Shown here in pieces: positions 31,591 through 43,665 of a stretch of DNA of 64,000 nucleotides (positions are counted from its first letter, which is position 1; each line of letters starts with the position of its first letter). This stretch comes from Pollenia angustigena (lineage: Eukaryota; Arthropoda; Insecta; Diptera; Polleniidae): assembly GCA_930367215.1 (NCBI GenBank), contig OV884056.1, positions 233,793,127-233,857,126 on the forward strand, given 5' to 3'. A program made the position numbers and the translations under genes. Below the pieces are notes generated by a model. It was given only the letters and a program-made list of their open reading frames with translations. It had not been told where the DNA came from and did not search any database.

Positions 31591-32425
31591 TCTAATACTT
31601 TATTTAATTTATTTTTTTATAAAGCTTAATAATAATAATAAAATAAATTTTGTTTCACGAAAATCCATATTTAAATTCGTTTATTATTCCCTATTATGTG
31701 AAAGTACCTACACAGAAAGAAAAACAATCGGGACAAATCAAGTTTGTTACGAATAACACTAAAACGTACTCAAAACAATCCTAAATGGGATTACTTTCGA
31801 AAATCAATACCGGAATTTTTAGAAAAAAGTATAAAATTCTTTAATCAAGTAAAAAAAGATTAAACTTTTCGTTGTGTTTAATCCTCCGACTAAGGCATAT
31901 TCTGATTTTCTATACACATTGAAAAAGTTCTGGCCAGACTCATGTGTACCACGAAGGGTTAAAAAGTAAATTTGAACTCTTCCCAGTAAAAAATGTGCTC
32001 CAGAAGGAGCAGGTTTTGTGTATGAATTCATACTTCAAATCGCTTCAAACCTGCTGATGGGATGCCTGACTTTTGTATGGTTAAATATGTACATACGATT
32101 TTTAAAGTAAAACCCATATCGGGCATAATATTGGTGTTTTATCATTCAGTCATGTGTAATACGGATAAGTAGACAAATCATAATAACTTTTTCTTTCTAA
32201 TTCGGGATAAAATCCACTTTATAATACTTGAATAAAGCGCATTTTGAGTTCTTAGTTTTACGTAAATCAATCTCATTTTCGGATTATTTCAAATACGAAA
32301 TCGGGATTGAGTATGGATAATTCAAGTATTTTGCGATTGAAAATCCATACTTGAATCAATCTTTCTGTACTTGATTCAAGAAAATCCGTACTCACCGTAC
32401 TATAAATACCGCTTCGGATTGATTT

Positions 32426-32442
32426 TTTTTTTTTTTTTTAAG
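32426..32442 (-). other. Poly-A tail of the Jockey element
   Basis: T run on the plus strand directly beside the target repeat. AAATAAACACTT precedes the tail on the element strand. Confidence 0.9.
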
Positions 32443-32714
32443 TGTTTATTTAAAGAAAATTCCTGTTCTTAAAACTATAAATAAACAAATAGTAAATATA
32501 AAATGTTATTATACATAGTCCCATAATCGGGCTCTCAAGTATACTACTTATATATGACAATTTTAATATTTTTTAGAAATACATATACGAATTTTTTTAT
32601 ATACATAAGTATACTTAATATAATACAGTGTAACAAAAAATTTCAAAAAAAAGTTACTTCTTTAATTATATAATAAAAAGTTCGGTCAAGGGATAAAAGT
32701 TGGAAGGGGAGATT

Positions 32715-35700
32715 TTAGTTAAGCCACCAAAATTTTCTTTTATTTATGTTTGGCAAAATGTTTTTGTCGTCTGAATAAATACTTGTATCAAACCTAGTAT
32801 TATCAAGTGTGATTTGATTGCAATGAATGGCTTTGTTATTGGCTCTTCTATATATATGGTAAAATATAGGTGTACCTATTTCATTTTGGATAAATCCTTT
32901 ACTATCGAGGTATACGAAAGCCTCAGGAGGTACATATCCACTGTGAAGGGTTTTATATATATATTTTTCGTCACTGTAATATGGTGCCATAATTAAATTA
33001 TTTTCATAGCATTGAGAGCTTTTTGCAATATAATTTCTAATTATATGAATAATAAAACTATCTATTCTACCTATTTTCGCAGCATTGTATAATTTTTGAT
33101 TTGAAATGTATTTCATATAGTTACTATTTGGAGATCTATACAGCGCTGTGCATGATCTTAAGCACTTTCTTTCAAACACTCGAATTTTCTCCATATATGA
33201 TGGGGAAATGTTAAACCATATTTGGCAACCGTATGTTATAATAGGTCTAATAAGTGATTGATACAGAAGGACTTTAACTTTAGGATTGATGTATTGTGAA
33301 TAAAACAACTTTTTGTACATGAAAAAAGCATTTCTTGCTTTAATTATTTGTGCAGTTATATGAGCATTGAAATATAAAAACTTATCTAGTTTAATTCCCA
33401 AGTATTTTACAACATGTTTGTTGGGGATACGTATATTGGTATTTGATGTTATACCAAAATCTTTCCATTTTGTTCTTATGTTGGAATTACATTTTCCTAC
33501 TGGTGGACGGAAGAGAATGGTTTCACATTTGTTATAGTTAATTTTCATTTTCCAGTCTATTGCGTATTTTTCAACTTTCTTAAAATATGTTTGTAATTCA
33601 TTATTAATTTTTTCTATTTTATTATCGGCGTGATATATTATAATATCATCTGCAAAAGCAATGATATTATCAATTTTCGTTAATAGATCTAATATAAAAA
33701 TATTAAATAGAATTGGGGAATTAACTGTTCCCTGTTGAAGACCATTCACTACAGTAAATTTTTTTGTACTTATTTGTTGCCTATTGCAAACTAGAAAAGA
33801 TTTGTTGTTTAACATGTTGTGCAAGAGAATAATTAGATATAAAGGTATTTTATATTTCAATAATTTGAAAATTAATGCCGGTATCCAAATGCTATCAAAC
33901 GCCTTTTCGAAATCAATCAAACAGGCACCTGTGCACAATGATTTATTGAGGTTCCAATGAATATTTGACACCAACAGATGTGTTGCGTGAATTGTTGAGT
34001 GTTTGTATTTGAAACCGAATTGTCTCTCATTATTTAGTTGATTTTTTTCACAGAATTTAACTAAATTATTGTTTACGCAAATTTCAAAAACTTTACTAAT
34101 ATTTGGAAGTAAACTAATAGCACGAAGATTTTTAAGGTTACATGTATCCCTACCCCTTTTGGGCAAAATTACAACTTTCGCTACTTTCCATGCTCGAGGA
34201 AAATAGGAATTGTTAAGCATGTTATTAAAGAGAGTGCAATATTCACGGACCATAACATCAGGAATATTTTTTAATACAATATTTGGGATACTGTCTAAAC
34301 CTGAGGAAAGTTTTTTTTTCAAACTTTTGAAAATGTATAACAACGAACTATTCGTTATAAAATAATTCTCGTATATGGATTCATTAACCTCGTTAGCCTT
34401 AAAGTAATCTGTAAATGTTAAAAGGGATGAAAGATTAGTTTCATATTCATTTTTTTCTTCCAAAAAAGTTTTTAAACAAGTATCCACATCCATATGCACT
34501 CTATTTTGAGGATCGATTTCTTTAAAAGAATGGATTGACTCTAGATAAGCCCCGATGGTGTTCAAAATTTGACTTTGCTCTTTTACTATAAAGTTACTAT
34601 TTTCGCCATCCCTTTCTAGCTCGTCAGGTGATATACCCGCATTTCTTATTAAAAATTCCTCACCTAGTGGGATTTGAAGAGTATTAATATTCACCGGTTG
34701 TATTGACCTAAACTGTTTTTTTACTTCACCAAACATATTTGAGGAGTTCTTATGATCAATACTTTTAAGTTTCTCTCGCACATGTGTATTGACTGCTATA
34801 GTAAAATTGTCATTAATTAGCTTTTTGATTAGCTTGATTTTGCATTTTAGTAAATTAAGTTCAACTGGTAATAATAAGCGCTCCAATCGATTGTGTTTTT
34901 TGATTAAAGTTAAAATTTTACTTTTTTCTAATTGCAATTTCCTTATAGTTGAATTTGTAAATTTTTTTGTTGAATCAATGTTTTGAAATTTAGGAACCGA
35001 TTTTTCAATTGCACGATTTATCATGTCATTTAGCTTGATAAGGTAAAAATCTATTTCTGAATTAGTGAGATTTTTCTGATTTGGGATAAGTTCATTAATG
35101 TTATAATCGTTTTCAATACTATTCCTAAATTTTTTCCAGTTAGTTTGCTTTTAATTAAAAAGGGAAGCAGGAATTTCTTTAAATATTGTGATTGGGTGAT
35201 CGATTTCATCTTGTAAAACTAAAATTTGTATTGCAGTATGGTCGCTATCATAATCAAGGTTTTTAAGACAGTTTATTGTATTATTTTCTTTGTGTATGGA
35301 TAAGCGAGAGTCAGCTATACATAGGTCTAGATACGAACTACAGCGCGGGAACGAAGGTGCAGCTGAGGCATATAAACTACATCTAAATAGTATTTCATTA
35401 CCTAATAGCCATTCTTTTAGCATATTACCTTTTACATTGTTTGAGTCATTACCCCAATCCATGTGTTTGCAATTGAGGTCTCCCGCCAATATATAAAAGT
35501 TATTGGTGTTTTGTAAATTTAGGGATTGAAAAAGTTGTAATAATTCTGTTTTCAAGTGGTTATTATTGTTCCCCGAAGGATAATAAGCTGATATCACAAA
35601 CAGCGTTTTATTTGCAATCAATGGAATTTTTAAAATACAAGTTTCCAAAACTTTAAAAGAATTTATGGTATTGTTGGTATAGTTTTGATATTTGATGTCT

Positions 35701-35939
35701 TGTTTTATTAAAACTCCCGTTCCACCTCCCCTAACAGAGTTAATCCTATCTTTGCGTATAAAGTGGTAATCTTTAAAGGTAATCTTATGTCGTTTATTTA
35801 ATTTTGTTTCATTTAGAAGTACTAAGTCCGGATCATATTTGCTTATAAAATTGCATAATTCGTATCGTCTACTTAATCTTATAAGAGAATTAACGTTAAT
35901 TTGTATTATATTCAGATTTTTTACAATACTTTCAGCCAT
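32715..35939 (-). pseudogene. Jockey ORF2: endonuclease-reverse transcriptase with one stop
   Basis: ORF2 nicks the target and copies element RNA there. The ATG at 35939 starts an APE-type endonuclease (IIQINVNSL, LLNETKLN, ISAYYPSG, AGDLNCKHMDWG, SDHTAI). A TAA codon at 35151-35153 (ASLFN*KQTNW) interrupts it. The same frame then continues without further stops to 32715 with RT motifs: ILPKRGRD, LRAISLLPN, ACLIDFEKAFDSIW, GLQQGTVNSPILFN, and FADDIIIYH at the catalytic centre. A thumb region (VKYLGIKLD, PIITYGCQIW) follows. About 1074 codons in all. ATG overlaps ORF1's end region closely (ORF1 stop at 35949). The single nonsense codon makes it likely inactive. Confidence 0.93.
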
Positions 35940-35948
35940 GGTAATAAT

Positions 35949-37226
35949 TCAAGCTTCTAACATAGAAAAGATGGAATCTATTCTTGATGATTGTATTTGT
36001 AATTGTTTTTGTAAATTAACTATTTGATTAGAAAGGTTTTGCATGGAATTTTTAAACTCTTCTAAAGCCATTTGTATTGGGTTCGTGTTATTTTGATTTG
36101 GTGTATTATTGTTTTTGAGAGTATCCGCAAAGCTCATATTTGGATTAATATTATATGATGTATTTGGAGATCTATTTTGTTTTAAAATTTGTTTTTTGGC
36201 GCGAAGCTTTTGTTGAATTTCCTTATATTTTTCGCATCCCTTATATGACGCCGGATGGCCATGTTTACCACACAGTACACAAAACAGTTTATCCCTTTCA
36301 TTAACAGGTATGTTATTTAGAGCACATTCCCCAACTCCATGGCTTTCGTTGCATTTAACACATCTTTTAGCAAGATAGCAATTATATGCACTATGAAAGA
36401 AACTCTGACAGTTTCTACATTGATTAATTTCCGGTTTTCTTAAGGGTTCCCACCGAATACAGCGATGCTGCAAACCCTTAATTGCATGTAATTCGTTACT
36501 TTTACTATTGCTACTTATTTGGACTAAATAAATTGGAAGAGCATAGTTCTCACTTGTTGACTTTTTAGTTTTAAATTGGTTAACTTTTATAAATTTCAAG
36601 TTCTCATTTTGTAATACTCTTAGTTCTTCCAAAATTTCATTAGTATCCATGTTAGCACTGAGGCCTTTTAGTAAGAATGTTTTTGTTTTTATATCTTTTG
36701 GAGTAAAAGTAAAAAAGTTTGTTTTTGTTTTTTGTAAATATGCTTTTACTCTGTTGTAATCATCCATTGATGACACATAAAGAGATATTTTTTTGTTGTA
36801 AAATTCTCTTATTTTAAAGTCTTTTAAATTAAGACCTTTTTTCATAAACTTAATAAGTTCATTAGGATCCACACCAAAAACGTTGAGAGGTGGAATTTTT
36901 TTGTTTTTGTTTTGAGTGTTGCTTGTTGTATTTACATTACTTGGAGTATTGTTATTTAAATTATTATCTCTTGTGGGATAACTAGATGTTGTTGCTTGTT
37001 CGTGCTCTTGCACATGTTTTTCAAATATTTTTAAATATTCTTCGTTACATTCTTTATCGTTGTCAAGAATAGCATAATAATTATTTTTTAGTTGTTTAGC
37101 CATTGTTACACTTTTTGCTTCACTTTTTCTTTTTCTATCGTTTTCTGATTTTACATTATTTTGTATTGATGGATTATTTACATTGTTTTTGTTGATTAAG
37201 GAATGTTGAGCGTTCAGCTCTGACAT
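35949..37226 (-). CDS. Jockey ORF1: nucleic-acid-binding gag-like protein
   Basis: 425 residues. ORF1 proteins of Jockey elements bind element RNA and localise it. The N-terminal half is Asn- and Lys-rich and of low complexity. A PRE_C2HC-like segment (FTFTPKDIKTKTFLLKGL, then MDTNEILEELR) precedes three knuckles: CRNCQSFFHSAYNC, CVKCNESHGVGEC and CVLCGKHGHPASYKGC (C-x2-C-x4-H-x4-C, C-x2-C-x3-H-x4-C, C-x2-C-x4-H-x6-C). The C-terminus is Gln/Asn-rich and may be coiled coil (MQNLSNQIVNLQKQLQ). No stop or frameshift is seen. ORF2 starts 9 bp downstream. Confidence 0.93.
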   Translation of the reverse strand: MSELNAQHSLINKNNVNNPSIQNNVKSENDRKRKSEAKSVTMAKQLKNNYYAILDNDKECNEEYLKIFEKHVQEHEQATTSSYPTRDNNLNNNTPSNVNTTSNTQNKNKKIPPLNVFGVDPNELIKFMKKGLNLKDFKIREFYNKKISLYVSSMDDYNRVKAYLQKTKTNFFTFTPKDIKTKTFLLKGLSANMDTNEILEELRVLQNENLKFIKVNQFKTKKSTSENYALPIYLVQISSNSKSNELHAIKGLQHRCIRWEPLRKPEINQCRNCQSFFHSAYNCYLAKRCVKCNESHGVGECALNNIPVNERDKLFCVLCGKHGHPASYKGCEKYKEIQQKLRAKKQILKQNRSPNTSYNINPNMSFADTLKNNNTPNQNNTNPIQMALEEFKNSMQNLSNQIVNLQKQLQIQSSRIDSIFSMLEA

Positions 37227-37389
37227 AACCTTTTGAATTTATTTTTAATCTGTTGTTGAAGAGTCTCTTTCTCTAGTTAAAACAACAACGCAACAATAAT
37301 ATGCGTTAAGAAAAATACATAGAATAAATGAATATTATTATCACTTTCCGCAAGACGTCCTTCTTTCATGACAGTCACGATCGAACTCC
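37227..37389 (-). other. 5' UTR of the Jockey element
   Basis: About 160 bp upstream of ORF1, starting GGGGAGTTCGATCGTGAC on the minus strand next to the target repeat. In Jockey elements an internal promoter lies at this place; I cannot identify it here by sequence. Confidence 0.5.
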
Positions 37390-37647
37390 CCGCTTCGGAT
37401 TGATTTGAGTACGGATGGATTGATTTTTTCTTTTGAGTGTAGTTTTGACATTTTTTTATCGCAAATTTGTGTCGAGCAACATGCTGCAAACATAAAATAA
37501 ACATGTAGATCTACACAAATTTGCGATAAGATGAAAGGAGCAAGCAACCTTTTCAAAAATCTAAATTTTTAGAAAAAAAATATTTAAAAAAACCTTCCCA
37601 TAGAATTGCAGTATGGTGAATATAGCGGATCGAAAAAATAAAGTGGT

Positions 37648-37700
37648 TATTAGAGCTGTCAACCGATTAAGAATAATTCGATTTTTCAACGGGGAGATAT
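37648..37700. repeat. Fragment of the TAGAGTTGTCAA hAT family
   Basis: TTAGAGCTGTCAACCGATTA then AGAATAATTCGATTTTTC matches the end of the hAT at 58320-59411. Confidence 0.6.
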
Positions 37701-38384
37701 GAAAATAATGTGTCGTTTTTTACCAAAAAGTGAACAAATAGAAATTTTGAGTGCATAACCTCTTTAAAAAATTTTAGGAATTTAATTAATTTATTATTTG
37801 AGATTTTCTATTAATTTTGTTTTAAAAAAGATTTAATTTTTTGGTGGTTAAGACTCAGCAACACATTTGGCTTTTCCTTAACCTGATGGTATTTTGGCAT
37901 TTCCATCAAATGTGCACAGAACAAGAAGTGGAGCAACTTTTATCCCACCGCCTTGCAGGACTAACAGCAGTGTTCCATGCTAGTGCGTTTTTAATTTTTC
38001 AATAAAAACAACTGTTAAAAAAATGGACATATTGCTTTGGAGACCCCTTTAGGAATAAGAATAGCGAGTAGGTATGTTAAAAATATAGTCATACTTTTGA
38101 TGCGGCTAGCAGCATCGTATAAGCTGCAGGGAACAAACAAAAGAATTCAAGAAAATGTTTAGGACAAAAACTAATGGCACATTGTACACCACCAGGGGGG
38201 CTCCTGGACAGTAATCGGACTTTTTCAATATATTTCTAGTCTGTATTGAAATATTTGTATGAAGATAGCGAGTTGGTATGTTGGTGACAAAAAATAAAGG
38301 GGGGTCGGACCCGTCTAGAGTCATTCTAGGATCGGTGGCGGCCAATTTTTTCAATTTTAAAAATAAAATAAAATCTGGCCCGAG
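37701..38384. other. Unassigned
   Basis: Contains two related phrases (AGCGAGTAGGTATGTT at about 38064 and AGCGAGTTGGTATGTT at about 38268) but no recognised family. Confidence 0.35.
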
Positions 38385-38500
38385 CAACTAGTGAAATGTG
38401 CAAAGAAACTAACTTATCCCCCAACAATAAATTTTAGTGTTTCTAAATAATCAAAAATGGTAAACTTTTGATTGGAGCCCCCTTGACGAGTGATAATAGA
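38385..38500. repeat. Fragment of the GATCTGGCCTAAGC repeat family
   Basis: ATCTGGCCCGAGCAACTAGT and CCCCCAACAATAAATTTTAG match 49860-49970 and 50610-50700. Confidence 0.65.
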
Positions 38501-38504
38501 AGGT

Positions 38505-39900
38505 ATGTATTTTGGTGCTCTTGGATCACTCTAAAGCATTCGATTCTGTTAATCATGGAATTCTTTGCAATAAACTCTACAACAAATTTTACTTTACTTC
38601 AACTGCAGTCTCGTTACTAGCCTCATATCTTACTAATCGTTTCCAATCTGTTTCTTTGGGTAATACAATTTCCACTGCCCTACATGTGTCTAAAGGAGTG
38701 CCGCAGGGTTCTGTTCTTGGCCCATTGTTGTTCACATTATACATTAATAATTTACCCAGTCAACTTTCACACAGCAATATACATATATATGCAGATGATG
38801 TCCAAATTTACATTAGCTGTGAGAAAGGATTAATTCGTGAATGTACCGACAAGCTAAATGAGGATATCAGTAAAATATTTTTATGGGCATCTTCAAATGG
38901 ACTTTATTTAAATCCTGGAAAATCGAAATGTTTAGTTATAACTCAAAGAAATCAAACCATCCCTATAGATATTCCAGTGACATTAGGTAACCAAAATATT
39001 GCATTTGTAGAATCAGCTAAGAATCTTGGAATTATTTTTAATAAATCGCTCACTTGGAACAATCAGATTAATTCTGTATCTGGAAAAATATTTATTATGC
39101 TTAGAACATTATATCCTACACAACATCTTACACCTTTAAACATTCGTGTGCTTCTCGCAAAAATTTTTATTATGCCGCAGTTACTATACGGTTGTGAAAT
39201 TTTTGTTTATTGTGATTCTGAAAGTAAGAGGAGATTATTAGTAGCGTATAATGCGATTCTTCGTTATGTATACCGTTTAAAGAGATATGATGGAACATCT
39301 GAGTACTCTAAGTCTTTGTACGGAGTTAACCTAGTGGACCTACTTAGGATAAGATCATTAATTCTACTCCACATGGTAATATACACCAAAGAGCCAACTT
39401 ACTTATTCGAACGCCTTCAATTTGCACGATCCAGCAGAGGAAATAATCTTATACAATTCCGATATCGAACCTTAATCTCTACTTGGCAATTTTTTATTAA
39501 TACCATATGTCTGTGGAACTCATTACCCAACTACTTACAAATAACAGACAACGCTTTACTATTTAAAAACGAATTGTTTAAAAATAATTTGGTCTCGAAT
39601 TTTCAACAATCTTAATTATTGATTCTTTTTGATCTTATGTATGTTATTTGGTACTCTAATTATGGATAAATTTTTAATTATATTCTTATGCCTAATAATT
39701 AAAACTATGTTTTTGTTTTCATTTGTTTTATGTTTTATGTATATGTATATTATTTGTTTTTTGAGAAAATATTGTAACAACCATCACGAGTTAATTGTAT
39801 CGCTATAAGATCACATACTGTAATTTAAAAGATTTATATCTTGTTGTATGTGATATCCGCATTAAATAAATAAATAAATAAAAATAAAAAAAATAAAATA
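38505..39900 (+). mobile_element. 5'-truncated LINE
   Basis: The RT frame begins in mid-domain and the element ends in TAAA/AAATAA tandem repeats (about 39863-39903), as in several LINE clades. No endonuclease or ORF1 is present, consistent with 5' truncation on insertion. No target duplication found. Confidence 0.8.
38512..39615 (+). CDS. Truncated LINE reverse transcriptase (open frame)
   Basis: A 367-residue open frame without stops. It begins within RT motif [18 protein letters not shown] (catalytic Asp). Then [28 protein letters not shown] (catalytic YADD), [13 protein letters not shown] and [16 protein letters not shown] follow. The thumb and C-terminal region ([26 protein letters not shown]) end near a TAA at 39613-39615. 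Motifs A-D are intact, but the fingers region and endonuclease are missing, so it cannot mobilise itself. The first codon is only the first ATG after the truncation point. The family is within the Jockey/CR1/I group; I cannot place it more closely. Confidence 0.88.
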   Translation: MVLLDHSKAFDSVNHGILCNKLYNKFYFTSTAVSLLASYLTNRFQSVSLGNTISTALHVSKGVPQGSVLGPLLFTLYINNLPSQLSHSNIHIYADDVQIYISCEKGLIRECTDKLNEDISKIFLWASSNGLYLNPGKSKCLVITQRNQTIPIDIPVTLGNQNIAFVESAKNLGIIFNKSLTWNNQINSVSGKIFIMLRTLYPTQHLTPLNIRVLLAKIFIMPQLLYGCEIFVYCDSESKRRLLVAYNAILRYVYRLKRYDGTSEYSKSLYGVNLVDLLRIRSLILLHMVIYTKEPTYLFERLQFARSSRGNNLIQFRYRTLISTWQFFINTICLWNSLPNYLQITDNALLFKNELFKNNLVSNFQQS

Positions 39901-39903
39901 AAT

Positions 39904-40195
39904 AAAAATGCTGAGTAAAAACTATTAATGGGAATTGGTCATATTTTCTTCAATTTTGACCACGATGATCAAACATTTGACACCACCCCACCTAACCCCA
40001 TTATTTTAACTGATGTATATTTTTTCAAGACCCCCCAAAAAAAGGATGTTAAAACATTTCGAAATTGAAAAGTCGAACACAAGATATGTCATAATATATC
40101 GAGCCCTAACCGCGAAAATAACGTAAGCGCCAAATTTTATTTTATTGCATATAACTTTTGTGTAAAATTTGTCGCTTACAATAATTAGTGTTGTG
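39904..40195. other. Unassigned
   Basis: Contains C-rich phrases (GACACCACCCCACCTAACCCC) but no recognised gene or repeat. Confidence 0.35.
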
Positions 40196-40445
40196 GTTAT
40201 TTTGTTGAACTATTTATGGTTTTTAATCCAAATTTTTAATATTTTTAATTAGGCTAGTTCATCAAATTTAATTTTCATTAAATTATTTTTATGAAGAAAC
40301 GAATTTTACAACATGAACATTAATTAAAATTGTTATTGATAATCTTTCATTCTTGACCATGGCCGGGTCTCGAACCCTGGCCGGCAGCTTACCATGACAT
40401 GTTTCGATCGCAACCACTTGATCTCTTCAGATGGATTTGCCGTCT
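40196..40445 (-). mobile_element. tRNA-derived SINE, copy 1
   Basis: On the minus strand there is an A-box-like GATCAAGTGGTTGCGATCG and a B box GGTTCGAGACC (in GCCGGCCAGGGTTCGAGACC). A tail rich in A/T with ACAAAATAACCACAAC follows. A diverged second copy lies at 61180-61430. The tRNA source is not identified. Confidence 0.65.
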
Positions 40446-40548
40446 TACACTCGCTTACGATAAAATTGTTGCTGCTATTTTCGCAGTTAGGGCGCGATAT
40501 ATATTTACGAGTATATGTACTTATTATAGTTATAAGGACATATATATG

Positions 40549-41322
40549 GGCATTTCCCCAGAATGGTCTACCAGGACGAAAAAATAAAATGTTGATAATC
40601 ATCGTCTTTTATGGTTTATTACTATAAAAAAGTCTATGATTTTGTAAAAGAATGGTTTCATAGCATATCTCAGCTGTTTAACTTGAGGAAATTGCGCTGG
40701 AAACAGGAAAATTTTATATTTTCTTATATTTTCTACTTCTAATGACATTTTTTATACCTATTTTACATGCAAAAAATATGTTATGTTTGCACTCTTTGTT
40801 CACAATCTCTCCATTACAATCAATTGTAAAAGGACTATCAAGTTTTTTTGTTAAGGAAATTTTAAGATGTTTATGGGAAAATGCATGGTGAGAATAATAA
40901 AAAAACATAAAGAAAAATCGTACGTTCGCGACCCGTACGTTCGCGACCGGTATATAAGCCAATTAAACAAAAACCAAAAGAGATATTTTATTTTATAAAT
41001 ACTGGATGGAGACCTACACTAAAACACTTTTAAAATATATTAATCACTTTTGAATATTCCGTTCCATTTTCCAGATTTTTAGATTTCACTACTGTCAGCC
41101 AAAGTTGACTTCTATTTTGCGTACGTTCGTGACCACATGTTTATAGCTATTATTATGAAAACTTAAACTCGATGAAATCCATCTTTTGCACTAAATATAG
41201 AGCTACCCAAATACTATCGATTCGCAAAAAAAAATGCTAGGAAAAGTTTTGTTTTCTATATTATTTGTACATCAAAAGCGTACGAACGTACGTTCGTGAC
41301 CCTAGAAATGCCCATATACATT
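40549..41322. mobile_element. TIR element with TACGTTCGYGACC motifs
   Basis: Ends ATGGGCATTTC and inverse GAAATGCCCAT. TACGTTCGCGACC occurs twice in tandem at about 40921-40947 and again at about 41120 and 41288 (TACGTTCGTGACC). No transposase. Confidence 0.45.
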
Positions 41323-42783
41323 CTACACACATAGATATATACATTCTATGTGCAGTGCACATATGTATGTTTGCACTTTTATTTTAAAAATAATGTATAC
41401 ATATTTACATGTGTTTTAAAAAACTCAGCAGATGTATTAAAAACGAAGTCCAATTAGAAGGAAACTCAAATAAAAGGTATATTAACAAGAAAAGTGAGAA
41501 AAATTAATATTAATAACACATTTTAAATAAAACCGTCTTATTACACCACAATAATCGATTTATTTGATATTCGAAATATGCCCAATTAAAAAAAAACTGG
41601 CTTGAGAATATGTAAAAAACTGGTGAAAACTGGTCGAACAACAACCATTCCCTACTAATCCCTACTCATATTTGTAGTCAAAACTAACTGTCGAAAAAGG
41701 TATAAAGAAAAGATGTTATTTCTTTATTTTCAAATAATTTTTAAAAAAACAAACATTTTAAAATGTTGCTAAACAAAATTATGTTTCTAAAACGTCTCCG
41801 TATCTAAGAAAAAGTTCACCTTTGCTTAAAGGTATTTTTATTGCGGAAATTCCGTTTTTTTAATAGACCGATTTGGCTTATTATTAACATATAAAACTCC
41901 TTACTTAAGAAATATCTATCATTATACTACTTCAGATAAAAGTGAAAAAATAAATATTATAGATTATAAGAAGACTTAAAAAAGTAAAGGTTTATGGTTA
42001 AAAACTAAAGTCAGTCGTCATTTTTTGTTCATATTTCTGCCATTTGTGGACCGATTTGGCTAAATTTCAATAGCAAACTATTCCGGACTATTCCAGACTA
42101 TGTAATATAAATATGTAACAACATAGTCCCCACCATATATAGGTACTTCGAAAAACCAATTTCAACATAGACACGGACAGACAAACTGATGGCCGGCAAA
42201 ATGGGCATTGTTAAATCAAAGCTGTTACTTATAATGATCCAGAATAAATAAACTTTATAAAGTCTAAGATCCATATTGAAGAAATTCTTTTCGACCTGTG
42301 ATGAAGGGTATAGAAACGTACGATCGTATCAACTATTCCAAATTTTTGAAATATTTAGAAACAATTATATCGTGATAAAAATGCAAAAGGCCAAATCATA
42401 TTTTTTAAAAAATTTTCAGTAGCGATACGACTGAGATTACAAAAACAGTTTTTCAGGATAGTGTCAATCATGCGTAATGTGTTAACGAAAATAACCAGAA
42501 AACCCCGTTGTTATAATCACAGTAGCTGCCTTTTGATTAAGCTACCTCTCTTTTTCTTTAAATGAGCATAGGCCCTTTTGCATTTTATGTGACGATATGT
42601 ATGTATATGTATTTTTGATAAAAAGTATAAATTTTATTGGATAAAGCTATAAATCTACATATTATTTTTTTTCCTTATTTGCAATTATAGTAAAACCAAA
42701 AAAGTAAGCCTATGTTTACACCTATTAAATATTTAACGTCCTTCACGTAACGCCTAGTTTTATTAAAAGTTTATTTGCTGGTA
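41323..42783. other. No gene recognised
   Basis: AT-rich. Around 42120-42310 a phrase CATAGACACGGACAGACAAA and GTGATGAAGGGTATAGAAAC resembles a reversed dispersed fly repeat, but too weakly to call. Confidence 0.4.
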
Positions 42784-43665
42784 CACAGAAAAAATTATTG
42801 CCGAAATATTTTCAAACAAAGGCTTGTTTGAAAATTTTTTTAATTTCTATAAATTTTTTTACTGATTCAAACAATATTTTTGTTTGATTTTTATTTAACC
42901 AACAAAAATGTTGACAACTCTTCAAAAATATAATAAACGCGTTATTGGTGTCAAGTTTTCATAATTTTATATGAAATTTTTAACGCTCTTTAATGTTGTC
43001 GTCTTTTTGCATTTTTTTTATTTGATCGTAAGCAACACTTCTTTATGTGAAATATAAGAACAACAACAAAAAACACACACAGTCTATTTTTGGACGCTTT
43101 AAAAAAGTGCAACTCTAAGAAAAACAATAGCAGAAACAACATTACAAGAAACAAAATCCCGTATTCAATTTTTTAAAACTGTTTGGTTAAATACATCAAA
43201 TACAAAAATAGAATGATGACGAAAAACATATCGAGTCGGGGTGCTGCCGTTTTTGGTAACATTTCTTCTTTAGCAAAGGAAAGGATACAGCAACAGAGAG
43301 TGATAGAGAAAAACATTGTGTTGTGTGTATAAAAATTATTCCAACAAAAAAAATATGTCTCAAAGCCAGCCGGCGGCTCTGCTCTGCCGTCATCTTCTCA
43401 TACAGTGCTTACTTGTATGCGCGTCATTGCTTGTGCGCAAAAACTTTTTTTTTTTTTATTTTGAAATTTAGTATATGAATTTCAGTAAACTTTTTGTTTG
43501 ATTCAGTTAAATTATTTGTTTGAAAAAATCAGTGTTTTTTTTCAATAAACAAAATGCAAATAAATTGTTTGAATATGCAAATTTGTTTATAGGACCGATT
43601 TCAGACAAAAATTTGTTTGATTCTACAAATTTTTTGTTTGAATTGGAAAAATAATTTTTTCTGTG
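42784..43665. mobile_element. TA-flanked MITE, CACAG family, copy B
   Basis: Ends CACAGAAAAAATTATT and inverse AATAATTTTTTCTGTG, with TA on both sides. Internal CCCGTATTCA...AGAATGATGAC is shared with copy A. TTTGTTTGA motifs repeat inside both ends. Confidence 0.8.

Larger units (their letters stand above)
32426..37389 (-). mobile_element. Jockey-clade LINE, near full length
   Basis: Flanked by the 17-bp direct repeat CCGCTTCGGATTGATTT (32409-32425 and 37390-37406). It has ORF1 with three zinc knuckles and ORF2 with endonuclease plus RT. The 3' end (low coordinates) has AATAAA and a run of about 17 T on the plus strand (poly-A tail), next to the target repeat. Length about 4.96 kb, with one stop in ORF2. 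Confidence 0.95.
31711..37439. mobile_element. TA-flanked MITE, CACAG family, copy C, filled by a LINE
   Basis: Left CACAGAAAGAAAAACAATC, right the near-inverse of CACTCAAAAGAAAAAATCAA, TA on both sides (31709-31710, 37440-37441). The flanks (GAAAGTACCTA and TAGTTTTGAC) are joined without insertion in a related local repeat at about 31055-31075, GAAAGTACCTAGTTTTGACC. A Jockey element sits inside it. Confidence 0.6.

Noticed and set aside
40350..40440. Possible true tRNA gene
   Set aside because: Only A and B boxes are present; no cloverleaf can be formed by eye and the body is a dispersed repeat, so called a SINE.
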